Below, piece by piece: positions 24,534 through 33,246 of a stretch of DNA of 64,000 nt. The translations under genes were made by a program, and so were the position numbers. The notes below the pieces were generated by a model, which saw only the letters and a list, made by a program, of their open reading frames with translations, made no database searches and was not told where the DNA came from. The number at the start of each line of letters is the position of its first letter. Position 1 is the first letter of the stretch. The stretch comes from Methylobacterium isbiliense. Its GTDB lineage: Bacteria > Pseudomonadota > Alphaproteobacteria > Rhizobiales > Beijerinckiaceae. The stretch spans positions 44,809 through 108,808 of the forward strand of contig NZ_BPQQ01000060.1 of NCBI RefSeq assembly GCF_022179325.1, written 5' to 3'.

Positions 24534-25970
24534 TCACGGCTCCCCTTGAATGACCGCCTCCGACAGCACGGCCGCGAGGGCGTCCGCCATGGCCGTATCG
24601 TCGCCCGCCATGCCGTCCATCGCCGCCATCCGGGCGACGGCGGTGGCGGCGATCCGCTCCTCCACCGTGTCCTCGGCGTAGGCGTAGTAGATGACCGCGT
24701 GCTGCCCGTCGCGGTGGCAGCGGCCCTCGATCTGCTGCAGCTGGATCGCGCTGTGGCGCATGTCGTGGATCACGAGCGAGCGCGGCCGCTCGCCGCCCGG
24801 CCGCTCGTGCCGGTGCAGGGAGATCGACTCCGTGACCGTGAAGATCACGGCGTCGAGCAGGCCTTCCTGGAACTCGCACCGCGTCGCCTCGTTCGCGTCG
24901 GCCGGGCGCTGCCCGTTGATCTCGCCCACGCGCCAGCGCTGCCCGCGCAGGCTCTCGGCGAGCAGGGCCGAGGTCTCCAGGAAGGCCGTCGAGATGGCGA
25001 CCTGCTCGCCGCCGGAGAGGAGATCGTTGGCGAAGGCCGCGGTGCCGGCGATGCGCAGCAGGCTCGCCTTCTGGCGGAAGCGCAGATCCGCCGCCCAGCC
25101 GGCCGGACGCCGCGTCGAGCCGCCGAGCAGCCCGAATTCGCGGCGGAACTCGCGCCAGGACGCCTCGTAGAGGCGCCGCTCCTCGGCACCGAGCGCGGTC
25201 GGCGCGAGTTCCCGCTGCACCTCCGGCCAGCCGGCGATGTCGGCCGGGCGACGCCGCAGGCCGATCGCGCCGCGGCCCTTGTAGAGCAGGTCCGCCATCA
25301 CGGCGCGGTCGCGCGCGTTGGGCGTCCAGCTCCAGTTCGTCCAGCGTCCCTTCGCGCGGCCGATGCCGAGCGTGCGCATCAGGGTGCGGAAGTCGGCCAG
25401 GGATTCCACGGGCCGCCCCGCCGCATGGCCGAGCAGGCGGCCGAGATAGAACAGCTCGTGCGGCGCCTGCCCGGCCGTCGCGCTCATGTAGATCGCGAAG
25501 GCCGCCTGGTCGGCGAGCTGGCGGCAGGCCATGCTCTGCTGGGCGTAGGGATTGCGCAGGCGGTGGGCCTCGTCGAACACCACGACGGGCCAAGTCCGCT
25601 TGGGGCGCCCCTCGCGGGCGAGCTCGTTGTTGCGCGCGCGGGTCGAGCGTCGGGTGCTCGCCGGCGGCGGCGTGAACAGCGACTTGGTGCGCTCGTAGTT
25701 GATGAGCGTCACGGCCTTGTCGGCCAGCCCGCTTCCCGCCATCGTCCGCCGCCATTGCGGCAGGCCGCCCTTGGGGCAGACGATGAGGATGTCGCGCTCG
25801 GGCATGGCGGCCAGGGCCGACCACACGGAGAGCGTCTTGCCGAGCCCGGTCATGTCCCCGAGGAGGAAGCCGGGCCGGCCCTCCGCGCGATGGGCGAGGA
25901 TCGCCTCACGCGCCGCCCGCTGATGCGGGCGCGGCACGAAGCGGACGGGCTCACTCGTCTCGGGCGGCAT
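24534..25970 (-). CDS. SNF2-type DEAH-box helicase-like protein
   Basis: 478 residues from the ATG at 25970. Helicase motifs in order: Q-like PRPHQRAARE, Walker A GDMTGLGKT (38-46), motif II DEAH (VVFDEAHRLRNPYA), motif III MSATAGQAP, and in the second RecA domain motif VI QQIEGRCHRDGQ. It is small for SNF2 and has no DNA-binding or nuclease domain, resembling the compact SNF2-like helicases often found on phages or defence loci. No phage genes are adjacent. Role unknown; ATP-driven DNA remodelling is inferred. Confidence 0.83.
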   Translation of the reverse strand: MPPETSEPVRFVPRPHQRAAREAILAHRAEGRPGFLLGDMTGLGKTLSVWSALAAMPERDILIVCPKGGLPQWRRTMAGSGLADKAVTLINYERTKSLFTPPPASTRRSTRARNNELAREGRPKRTWPVVVFDEAHRLRNPYAQQSMACRQLADQAAFAIYMSATAGQAPHELFYLGRLLGHAAGRPVESLADFRTLMRTLGIGRAKGRWTNWSWTPNARDRAVMADLLYKGRGAIGLRRRPADIAGWPEVQRELAPTALGAEERRLYEASWREFRREFGLLGGSTRRPAGWAADLRFRQKASLLRIAGTAAFANDLLSGGEQVAISTAFLETSALLAESLRGQRWRVGEINGQRPADANEATRCEFQEGLLDAVIFTVTESISLHRHERPGGERPRSLVIHDMRHSAIQLQQIEGRCHRDGQHAVIYYAYAEDTVEERIAATAVARMAAMDGMAGDDTAMADALAAVLSEAVIQGEP

Positions 25971-26104
25971 CGCGTGAAGTGGCCGGATCCATCTGCAGGG
26001 CGGCGCGCGTCGGCGCGTGTCGTGCACCATCCCGTCCGGACGGCCGCGGACGCCGAACGAGCCGACGCGGATGGCCGCGCCGGCTCACGGCGAGCGATTG
26101 TGGG

Positions 26105-26317
26105 CTATCGCCGCCCGGATGCCCCGGCGTGCAGGTCCCGCTCGACGGCGGCGAGGGCGCTGGCATGCGCCTTGGCTTGGCTGACGTGGGGCCGATCCGA
26201 CCGCTCGACGAGCTTGCCGCGCTTGCGGATGGCCCACTGGAACTGGCCGGCCGGCTTGGTGAGAGGGGCGACTTCGATGGAATAGGGAGGAATGCTCTCG
26301 TCTGTCATGACCGTCAT
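26105..26317 (-). CDS. small conserved-looking hypothetical protein
   Basis: 70 residues from the ATG at 26317 (alternative ATG at 26308). The sequence FQWAIRKRGKLVERSDRPHVSQAKAHASALAAVERDL has a compact alpha/beta look with balanced composition, unlike shadow frames. It lies 134 nt upstream of the helicase gene on the same strand. I know no function. Confidence 0.55.
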   Translation of the reverse strand: MTVMTDESIPPYSIEVAPLTKPAGQFQWAIRKRGKLVERSDRPHVSQAKAHASALAAVERDLHAGASGRR

Positions 26318-26917
26318 ATAGGCATCCTGGCCGGCGCGTGCCACCCGATCCCGTGCAGGGCCGGTCACGGCGCTGAAGGGGGCCGCGCGGCGCGCGGGGC
26401 GGAAACAGCCTCCTGCCGTCCTGGCGTCGCTGCTCCGCGGACCCGGGCGGCGCAAGCCCGGGTCTGTGCAGCACGGGCAGGGCGACAGGCTCCTGCGCGC
26501 CGGTGCTATGAGGGCCCTCTCAGGACGACAGCGATCGTGCCGACGCCTCTTTCCATCGGATGAGCTTGGAGACGACGGTCTTCACGTGCCTGCGCACGTC
26601 GTCGGCCCTGCTGCCCGATGGCTCTTGGGGCGAGCCGCCAGTCCGAATCGGAGCGTTTCGGAAGGAAGGCATGGGGCACCTCACGGGTTGTGGCCTCGAC
26701 ACGGGTCGTTTGCCTCGGTGCGGACCGCCGTGCCGTGCTGAGAAGCACACGAACGATGGTCCCCCCAGGCTGCCGGGGCGTGACCTGGGCGGATCGCGGC
26801 GGCCCGCGCCGCCGCGATCGCGTCTGCGTCCGGCCCCTCACCGGCCCGGCGCGTGCGCGGCGGCACCGAGGACGTCGGCACGGCCGCGCGCCGTCATCGC
26901 ACCCGATTCAAGGGCGC
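26318..26917. other. 600-nt region with at most one tiny gene
   Basis: Apart from the weak candidate at 26520-26672, I see no gene, repeat or clear regulatory site. Composition is as GC-rich as elsewhere. Confidence 0.4.
26520..26672 (-). CDS. doubtful 50-residue ORF
   Basis: From the ATG at 26672 with GTGAGGTG upstream. The end, VRRHVKTVVSKLIRWKEA, is basic and amphipathic. There is no recognisable family, and it could be a chance frame. Confidence 0.25.
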   Translation of the reverse strand: MPSFRNAPIRTGGSPQEPSGSRADDVRRHVKTVVSKLIRWKEASARSLSS

Positions 26918-27220
26918 TCAGAAGTAGTGACGGCGATGGTGGTGATGACCCCAGTGATGACGGTGGCCCCAGCCCCAATGCCGGTGATGGTGGTGGTGGC
27001 CCCAGCCCCACGGCCGGTAATGATGGCGATGGCCCCAGTGATGGTGGTGGCGGTGTCCCCAGTACTGCACGTGCTGCAGGGTCTCGGGCTCGGCCTGCGC
27101 CGCCAAGCCGGCGGCTGCGCCCAGCGGCGACGCCTGCGCGCTGGAGGACAGGGTGGGCGCAACCTGGAGCGCGCCCAGGACGGCGAGCGCGGCCAGCAGA
27201 GGTAGTGATCGTCTGGTCAT
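26918..27220 (-). CDS. exported histidine-rich protein
   Basis: 100 residues; the ATG at 27220 follows GGGAGAC. A signal peptide (MTRRSLPLLAALAVLGALQVAPTLSSSAQA) precedes a short linker and a C-terminal stretch of 46 residues, 22 of them His, arranged in GHRHHHHW / GWGHHHHHRHW-like units with Trp, Gly and Arg. Similar His-rich exported proteins are often annotated as hypothetical in Methylobacterium relatives. Binding of Ni, Zn or Cu in the periplasm is a plausible inference from composition only. Confidence 0.75.
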   Translation of the reverse strand: MTRRSLPLLAALAVLGALQVAPTLSSSAQASPLGAAAGLAAQAEPETLQHVQYWGHRHHHHWGHRHHYRPWGWGHHHHHRHWGWGHRHHWGHHHHRRHYF

Positions 27221-27674
27221 GATGGTCTCCCAAAGCATCGATGGCGCGAAGCGTGACAGGTGAATGCCGGCCTGAGCCGGCCCAGGCGTCGGTGTTTACT
27301 CCCGCACGGATTGCAGAATGCGCGTATTGCGCTCCACCAGAGCAGTGTCTGGTTTCCGTTCTTCAGATCATGACTTGCTGGTCTGCAAGTCTGATGTCTT
27401 AAAGCGCACTTTGCGCGCCCTCATCTGAGCGAATGCTGAACGATCATCGGGGTGGCTGGATCCGGCCGATCGGCGCACGAGGCCCGACGACGATGCCGGC
27501 GCCCTCGGCGTCGTCGGCAGGCAGGACGAGGCTCGGTCGCGCGCCCCGCCGGGTCGCTCGCCCGCATCCTGCGCCCGCGCTTCCCCTTCGCGACGATCCG
27601 CCCTACAGCCCCTCCTCGGTCCGGCGCCGTGGACGCGATGGCGCGCCGGGCGGGTGCGGCCGGCCAGAACGAGG
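27221..27674. other. divergent intergenic region with a perfect inverted repeat
   Basis: Lies between the His-rich gene (minus) and the sensor kinase gene (plus). The half near 27290-27430 is less GC-rich and probably holds both promoters. It contains the GACTTGC/GCAAGTC repeat listed separately. No gene is supported. Confidence 0.45.
27372..27391. promoter_or_regulatory. perfect 7-bp inverted repeat, candidate operator or hairpin
   Basis: GACTTGC-TGGTCT-GCAAGTC. It is placed in the AT-richer part of a divergent promoter region, so protein binding is as likely as a transcript hairpin. Confidence 0.4.
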
Positions 27675-29177
27675 ATGCCCTCTGCGGTGCGCAAGCTCCT
27701 GTACAGGCTCGGCTTGTCCTTCGAAGATCCCGCCGATGAGCGCGCCTTCGTCGCGCGCTTCACCCTCGATGATCTGGGCCGCACCCAGGCGGCCATGCTG
27801 CTCGGCGCCTTCGTCTACTGCGCCTTCGCGGTGTGGGACTGGATCCTCGATCCTGCGCAGTGGCGCGCGACGCTGGCCCTCCGGCTGGCGGTCGCGGTCG
27901 CGGTGCTCCTGCCGGCGACCGCGGCCTTGAGCTGGCCTGGGGCGCGCCGCCGGGCCGAGGCGATCTACCTCGTCTACTGCGTCGTCCCCGGCTGCGTGCT
28001 CAGCCTGATCTACCTGCTCCTGAAGCCCGGCTTCGACCATGCCGCCGCCGGCATGATCATCGTGATCCTGTTCGTTTCGACGCTCCTGCCGCTGCGCCTG
28101 CCCTCGCTCGCCGCCTTCTGCGGCCTGACCTGGGCCTGCTTTGCCCTGTGCGAGTCCTTCGCGGTCCACGAGCGCGCGGGCATGCGCTTCGTGAACAATT
28201 TCGAGATCGGCATGGCCTACGCGCTCTCGCTCTACGCGGTTGGGGCGCGGGAGGTCCGGGCGCGGCGGCAGTTCCGTACCGAGGCGGCGCTGCGGCGGGA
28301 GAAGGAGCGCTCCGAGGCGGCCTTCGCGGACCTGCGCCGGGCGCAGGCCCACCTCGTCCAGGCCGAGAAGCTGGCCTCCCTCGGCCAGCTCGTGGCCGGG
28401 GTCGCCCACGAGATCAACACGCCGATCGGACTGGCGCTGACCACCTCGACCGCCGCGGAGGGCGACCTGAAGCAGCTGCTGCGAGCGGTGGAAACCGGAC
28501 AGGTCCGCCGGTCGGAGCTCACGAATGGGCTTGCGCGGCTGAGCGAGGGGATGCGGCTGCTGTTCGCCAACCTCACGCGGGCGGCCGACCTCGTCCACAG
28601 CTTCAAGCAGGTCGCAGTCGACCAGGCCAACGAGGAGCGGCGCCGCTTCGAGGTGCGCAGCTGGCTCCTGGAGGTGATGAGCACGCTCGGGCCGCTCCTG
28701 CGCCGCAAGGGGCACGAGGTCCGCGTCGCCTGCGAGAGCGGGATCATGCTCGACACCTATCCGGGTGCGCTGGCGCAGGTGATCAGCAACCTCGCGCTCA
28801 ACGCGGTGATTCATGGCTATCCGGACGGCCGGTCGGGCGTTCTCGACCTCACGGTGTCGCGCGCGGGAGAGGATCGCCTGTGCATCGTCTTCGCGGATGA
28901 CGGCATCGGTGTCGCGCCCGAGAATTTGCCGAAGGTGTTCGATCCGTTCTTCACCACGCGGCGCGACAAGGGCAGCACGGGTCTGGGCCTGCACATCGTG
29001 TTCAACCTCGTCGCGGCGAGCCTGCAAGGACAGATCGCCTTGTCGAGCGACGTCGGAGCTGGCGCCCGGTTCGTCATCACCCTGCCCCTGTCGCTGAGCC
29101 GAGCGCCTGCGGACGGAGCCGCCGCCAACCTCGCCGTCTCTGCTCGGGCTCCGGCCGAAAGCGAGGCATCGCCCTAG
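27675..29177 (+). CDS. membrane sensor histidine kinase
   Basis: 500 residues from the ATG at 27675; GTG at 27687 or 27654 are alternatives because the Shine-Dalgarno GAGG abuts this ATG. Five to six membrane segments span residues 30-185 (FVYCAFAVWDWILDP, LALRLAVAVAVLLPATAALSW, GMIIVILFVSTLLPL). A coiled coil leads into the H-box KLASLGQLVAGVAHEINTPIG, with N-box SNLALNAVIHGY, G1 FADDGIGV and G2 STGLGLHIV of the HATPase domain. No receiver domain or partner regulator gene is adjacent. The signal is unknown. Confidence 0.85.
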   Translation: MPSAVRKLLYRLGLSFEDPADERAFVARFTLDDLGRTQAAMLLGAFVYCAFAVWDWILDPAQWRATLALRLAVAVAVLLPATAALSWPGARRRAEAIYLVYCVVPGCVLSLIYLLLKPGFDHAAAGMIIVILFVSTLLPLRLPSLAAFCGLTWACFALCESFAVHERAGMRFVNNFEIGMAYALSLYAVGAREVRARRQFRTEAALRREKERSEAAFADLRRAQAHLVQAEKLASLGQLVAGVAHEINTPIGLALTTSTAAEGDLKQLLRAVETGQVRRSELTNGLARLSEGMRLLFANLTRAADLVHSFKQVAVDQANEERRRFEVRSWLLEVMSTLGPLLRRKGHEVRVACESGIMLDTYPGALAQVISNLALNAVIHGYPDGRSGVLDLTVSRAGEDRLCIVFADDGIGVAPENLPKVFDPFFTTRRDKGSTGLGLHIVFNLVAASLQGQIALSSDVGAGARFVITLPLSLSRAPADGAAANLAVSARAPAESEASP

Positions 29178-29213
29178 GCGAGGCGAACGCTGCGCGCTGC
29201 GTCGGACAATGTT

Positions 29214-29666
29214 CTAGCTCGACCCGGGCCCGTCCGGCGCCGCGTCCCATGGAGGTTCCTCCCGGTGCGGCGCGGTCGAGCGCGTCCTGGGGAAGGCCGG
29301 CAGACCGTCGCCGACGACGTCCCAGACCAGCCGCTCGGCCATGTAGGTGTGGTCCCGCGGCGGCACGCCCGCCGGCTCGTCGAGGCTGGCCGTCGTGACG
29401 TCGACCTCGCCGGGGGCCTCGTCGCTCTCGTAGGTCAGCGAGGTGCCGCAGGCTCCGCAGAAGCGCCGGGTCACGCGGGGGCTCGACCGCACGCTGCGCG
29501 GCTCGCCCGCCGTCCAGCACAGGGCCGCCCGCGGGACGCTGAACCACGCCACGGAGGCCGCCCCCACGCTGCGGCGGCAATCGGCGCAATGGCAGACGGT
29601 CTCGTGGAACGGCTCGGCCTCCGCCTCGTAGCGAACTGCACCGCAATGGCATCCACCCCGCAGCAT
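29214..29666 (-). CDS. GFA-family zinc protein (glutathione-dependent formaldehyde-activating type)
   Basis: 150 residues from the ATG at 29666, preceded by GGGAGA. Zinc ligands: GGCHCGAVRY, VCHCADCRR and FCGACGTSL. The family includes Gfa of methylotrophs, but most members are of unknown function, so formaldehyde chemistry is not claimed here. It faces the sensor kinase gene, with 36 nt between the ends. Confidence 0.85.
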   Translation of the reverse strand: MLRGGCHCGAVRYEAEAEPFHETVCHCADCRRSVGAASVAWFSVPRAALCWTAGEPRSVRSSPRVTRRFCGACGTSLTYESDEAPGEVDVTTASLDEPAGVPPRDHTYMAERLVWDVVGDGLPAFPRTRSTAPHREEPPWDAAPDGPGSS

Positions 29667-29842
29667 CGACCGGTCTCCCGCGTGGTCCGTCGCATCCGCA
29701 CATCCTGTCGGCGCCGAGGAAGCGACCGGCACGAGCGGCTCCGACCCAGGTGACGGCGGAAGGCCGCGCAATGTTCCGGCGGCCATGGGCATCGGCCGTT
29801 TTTGAACGGCTGGATCCGCAGGGGCGGTTGGCGGATCCGGCG

Positions 29843-31084
29843 CTAGCCGCCCGGCGCGCGCCATGACACCGGCACTTCGTCGACGCGCCGGATCGCAGCC
29901 GAGCCTCGCACCGTCAGCGGGGCGTCGAGGCGCAGGTCGGGAAGCCGGGTGGTGAGAGCCCGCAATCCCTCCTCCAGCTCGATGCGGGCCAGCGCCTCGC
30001 CGAGGCAGCGATGCGCGCCGCCGCCGAACACCATGTGCCAGCGCGGATGATCGCTGCGGCGCAGATCGAAGACGTCAGGATCGACGTAGAGCGCCGGATC
30101 GCGCATGGCCGACAGCGTCGAGAAGGACACCAGAGCCCCCGCGGGCAGCACGCCTCCGTCCAGGGCGATCGCCGACAGCGTGAAGCGCGGGAAGGAGCCG
30201 ACCGCCGGCTCGAAGCGCAGCGCCTCGGCGACGGCGCCGGGAATCAGCGCCTCGTCGCGGCAAACCGCCTCCCACTGCGCCGGATGCGTCAGGAGAAGAC
30301 CGGTCTGGATCGCGAGCGCGGCCCGCGTGGTGTCGCTGCCCGCCAGGATCAGCGAGACGATCTGCATCCGCGTCTCGGCGGCTTCGTCCGGATCACCCGC
30401 CTCGATCAGCGGCACCATGGCCGAGATCAGGTCGTCCTGCGGCGCACGGCGACGCTGTTTCACGAGGTCGTCCACGTAATCGGTCAACCGGCGCGCCGCC
30501 TCCTCCGCCTCCGGCAGATCGGAGGGCTGCCACGTCGAGGTGAGCGCGCGGGACATGGCATAGACCCACCGCGTGAAGTCCGGCACGTCGCGCTCGGGTA
30601 GGCCCAGGATGAGGCCGATCGCCCGCGCCGGAAGCGGTGAGGCGTAATCGGCCAGCAGGTTCATCCGGCCGCGCGGGACCTGCTCGGCCACGAGCGCCTC
30701 GGCTAGCGCACGGATGCGCGGGCGCAGGGCCGCGACGACCTGGACCGCGAAGGTGCGGGCGATCGGCGTGCGTCGGCGCCGGTGAACCTCGCCATTGGAG
30801 AGAAGCACCGTCTGCTGGAAGAAGTCGAACAGCGGCCCCGCCGTGATGCCGCGCAGACGGGCGAACTCCGTCTCGACCTGCCGCAGGCGCGGATCGGTGA
30901 CGAGCGCCTGCACGTCCCTGGCCCGCAGCAGCATGACGACGCCGTCGTCGACCCGGATGAGGGGCGTGATCTCGCGATGGCGCGCGAGCACGGCATGCGG
31001 ATCCGCTTCAAGCGCGGCCCGCGTGACCATCGTGAGGCCCGTTTCGGCCTCGCTCGACGCAGCAGTCGAAGTGGACGCGGCCAT
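29843..31084 (-). CDS. cytochrome P450
   Basis: 413 residues from the ATG at 31084, preceded by GGGAGGG. A soluble bacterial class I P450: I-helix LILAGSDTTRAAL, K-helix ExxR as EALRFEP, heme-binding loop FGGGAHRCLGEALA with Cys at about residue 360. No signal or membrane anchor. It needs ferredoxin and reductase, neither encoded next to it. The substrate is unknown; the closest-looking types hydroxylate terpenoid or polyketide-like molecules, but this is weak inference. Confidence 0.93.
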   Translation of the reverse strand: MAASTSTAASSEAETGLTMVTRAALEADPHAVLARHREITPLIRVDDGVVMLLRARDVQALVTDPRLRQVETEFARLRGITAGPLFDFFQQTVLLSNGEVHRRRRTPIARTFAVQVVAALRPRIRALAEALVAEQVPRGRMNLLADYASPLPARAIGLILGLPERDVPDFTRWVYAMSRALTSTWQPSDLPEAEEAARRLTDYVDDLVKQRRRAPQDDLISAMVPLIEAGDPDEAAETRMQIVSLILAGSDTTRAALAIQTGLLLTHPAQWEAVCRDEALIPGAVAEALRFEPAVGSFPRFTLSAIALDGGVLPAGALVSFSTLSAMRDPALYVDPDVFDLRRSDHPRWHMVFGGGAHRCLGEALARIELEEGLRALTTRLPDLRLDAPLTVRGSAAIRRVDEVPVSWRAPGG

Positions 31085-31545
31085 CGTCGCCCTCCCAGGC
31101 TCCCTGGCCGGCATTGTGAGAGGGAGCGGGCCGAAGTCCAGCGTGGCGGGACGGGAATCGGGACACCGGCTCGGGGCGGACCGATGGCGGGCTCGTGGAC
31201 CGAGGCCCCGCTGGCGTCGACAGGCTGCGGCGCACAGGCCTCGATCGGGAACCTTGACCCGTGCGGGCGCCGCCGGACCGCGGGCGCTGCGGGGCAGCCC
31301 GTTCGTCCGCGAAGCGGCGGCGAGCCCGGCATTCGCTCTCCGTCGGAGATCGGAGCCTCGGAAGACCTTGCACGCGCTCGGGATCATCGTCGGAGACGGG
31401 AGCGGTTGTCCTGTCGGGTCAAGCGACGCCGGGCACCGCGCCCTATCGTGCGATCTGAGCAGGGCGTGGCCGGCAACGGCCACGTCCGGGCGGGCGCGCG
31501 GGTCGTCCAACCCGCGCGGTCCCGTGGGGCGAAGGAGACGACCTC
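31085..31545. other. 461-nt divergent intergenic region, nothing recognised
   Basis: Separates the P450 gene (minus) from the Gly/Tyr-rich gene (plus). I see no gene, repeat or symmetric site that stands out. Confidence 0.4.
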
Positions 31546-31965
31546 ATGAAGCGCTTCATCATCGCAGCCTTCGCCATCACGACCCTGATCCTGACCAGCG
31601 TCGCCGCCGAGGCCCGCGGCTTTCGCGGGGGCGGAGGCGGGTTCCGGGGTGGCGGCTTCCACGGCGGCGGCTACCGCGGCGCCGGGTTCCGTGGCGGCGG
31701 CTACCGCGGCGGGCGTGTGGCGGGCATTCGCGGTGGATATCGCGGCGGTTACGCGCACCGGGGCGGATACGGGCGGTACGGCCGGTACGGGTATGGCCGA
31801 TACGGGCGCTACGGCGGCTACGGCTACCGCTACCGGCCTTACGGCTACGGGCTGGCGGCGGCCGGGGTCGGCGCCGCGGCAGCGGCAGGCTACCGAGCCA
31901 CCTACGGCCGGTGCGGTCCCTACCGCTACTGGGATGCCTATGCCGGCCTCTGCCGCCCGTACTGA
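31546..31965 (+). CDS. exported Gly/Arg/Tyr-rich low-complexity protein
   Basis: 139 residues with a signal peptide (MKRFIIAAFAITTLILTSVAAEA). The mature part is built of FRGGG/YRGGG/GRYGRYG repeats (residues 24-105), then an Ala-rich helix and a C-terminal Cys pair in GRCGPYRYWDAYAGLCRPY. Such proteins are common in Methylobacterium and relatives, with no known role; envelope or extracellular structure is a guess. The ATG is preceded by GGAGACGACC. Confidence 0.72.
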   Translation: MKRFIIAAFAITTLILTSVAAEARGFRGGGGGFRGGGFHGGGYRGAGFRGGGYRGGRVAGIRGGYRGGYAHRGGYGRYGRYGYGRYGRYGGYGYRYRPYGYGLAAAGVGAAAAAGYRATYGRCGPYRYWDAYAGLCRPY

Positions 31966-32052
31966 GCGCCGCCGCGGCGGAGCCCGTCCTCGTCTCGCGA
32001 CCGGACGGCGTTCCCGCGGCACCATCGTCCCGGGATCCCTGGAGCGCCCGTC

Positions 32053-32469
32053 ATGCGTCTTCCGATCGCCGCCCTGCTCCTCGCCGCCGCGGGGCTGTCC
32101 CCCGTTCAGGCGCAGCCGGGCGGGTCCGCGCAGCCGCCGCTTCTCGTCCACGGCAACTACTGCGGCTTGGGGAACCGGGCGCCGCTGCCGCCGGTCGATG
32201 CGCTCGACGCCGCCTGCGCGCGCCACGATGCCTGCACGCATCCGGGCCGATTGCCGTCCCGCTCATGCAATCTGCGCCTGCTCTGGGAAGCGGATCTGAT
32301 CTCCCGCGATCCGCGCCAGCCGGACGACGTGCGGGCGGCCGCCGGCTTCATCGCCTTCGGCGCCTCGCTCCTGCCGTTCGACACCACACCCCGGCCCGTG
32401 GTGGTCGGTGTCCACGGATGGTCCGATCCCTACGCCCAGCGGCGCGTGCGAGCGCTGTACGCCTACTAG
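32053..32469 (+). CDS. exported phospholipase A2-like protein
   Basis: 138 residues with a signal peptide (to about residue 20). The PLA2 core is visible: calcium-loop-like NYCGLGN (36-41) and catalytic DAACARHDAC, with Cys55, His58, Asp59 and Cys61, then Cys72. This is the minimal HD dyad of secreted PLA2 folds, also seen in bacterial PLA2 domains. It may cleave phospholipids outside the cytoplasm; activity is not proven by the motif. It starts 87 nt after the Gly/Tyr-rich gene on the same strand. Confidence 0.72.
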   Translation: MRLPIAALLLAAAGLSPVQAQPGGSAQPPLLVHGNYCGLGNRAPLPPVDALDAACARHDACTHPGRLPSRSCNLRLLWEADLISRDPRQPDDVRAAAGFIAFGASLLPFDTTPRPVVVGVHGWSDPYAQRRVRALYAY

Positions 32470-32520
32470 AGCCTTCCGCGACGATGGACAGCTCCGGCCG
32501 CCTGCGAGGGGTGCGGAGGG

Positions 32521-32952
32521 TCAGCGAAAGATCAGAACCGGCAGTTTGGAATGCGTGAGGACCTTCATGGTCTCGCTGCCGATCACGAGGGCGGAGAGGC
32601 CGCGACGGCCGTGCGAGGCCATGGCGATGAGATCGCAGCCGCGGGCCCCGGCGGTTTCGATGATGGCCTCGTAGGGCTGCCGATCCTCGACCGTCACGAC
32701 CTCGCACGCGACACCGGCCTCCCTGGCCTCCTGCGCGGCCTCGCCGAGCCTCCGCGCCGCATCGGCCTGGGCATGCCGCCAGAATTCCTCCGCGTAGGGC
32801 TGGGACGCTCCAAGACCCAGGGTCGGGAGCCGATGGACGACCGTCAGCACGGTCACCTTAGCCCCGACGGTCTTGGCGAGGGACACGGCTTTCGTCACGG
32901 CCGAGGCGGACAGCGGCGTCCCGTCGGTCGGGACGAGGATGTGCTGGTACAT
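32521..32952 (-). CDS. universal stress protein (UspA family)
   Basis: 143 residues. I chose the ATG at 32952 rather than 32958 because GGGAGAG sits 6 nt from it but directly abuts the other. The fold starts YQHILVPTDGTPLS. The ATP-binding G-2x-G-9x-G(S/T) region is ASHGRRGLSALVIGSETMKVL, so the ATP-binding subtype is likely. Single-domain UspA proteins accumulate under stress. The promoter region it shares with the DUF1254 gene holds repeated GGTTGAC words. Confidence 0.9.
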   Translation of the reverse strand: MYQHILVPTDGTPLSASAVTKAVSLAKTVGAKVTVLTVVHRLPTLGLGASQPYAEEFWRHAQADAARRLGEAAQEAREAGVACEVVTVEDRQPYEAIIETAGARGCDLIAMASHGRRGLSALVIGSETMKVLTHSKLPVLIFR

Positions 32953-33035
32953 CGGCATCTCTCCCGTTTAGCCGCGAGCCACGCTCGCGTCCTCGTTCGG
33001 GGCCGACCCACAGGGACCGTTCCGGATGATAGCAG

Positions 33036-33178
33036 GTCAACCTGCCGCATTCGAGCGCTGTCGGTTGACTGACCGCAGACGCGCCGGCCGGATCGGGGGC
33101 CGAGCCGGGACCTGCGGCGATCCGCAAGCCGGTTGACCCGTTCAGTCAAGCAGTGCCGCGAACACCCTTTAGGTTGAC
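33036..33178. promoter_or_regulatory. cluster of four GGTTGAC words in a divergent promoter region
   Basis: GTCAACC at 33036 (minus orientation) and GGTTGAC at 33063, 33131 and 33172. The third is part of TTGAC-N7-GTCAA (33133-33149). They lie in the 294 bp between the UspA and DUF1254 starts. They may be operator half-sites or -35 elements (TTGAC); the repetition favours a common binding protein. Confidence 0.45.
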
Positions 33179-33246
33179 TGCGAGGCGCCCACCCGTCCGG
33201 CTCCTCGACGGAGCCCAGAGGGGGCGGGCATTCATCGGAGACGGCC

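Noticed and set aside
27603-29027. A 474-codon minus-strand frame opposite the sensor kinase.
   Set aside because: It shadows the kinase gene, with an Arg/Glu/Gly-rich translation and no motif.
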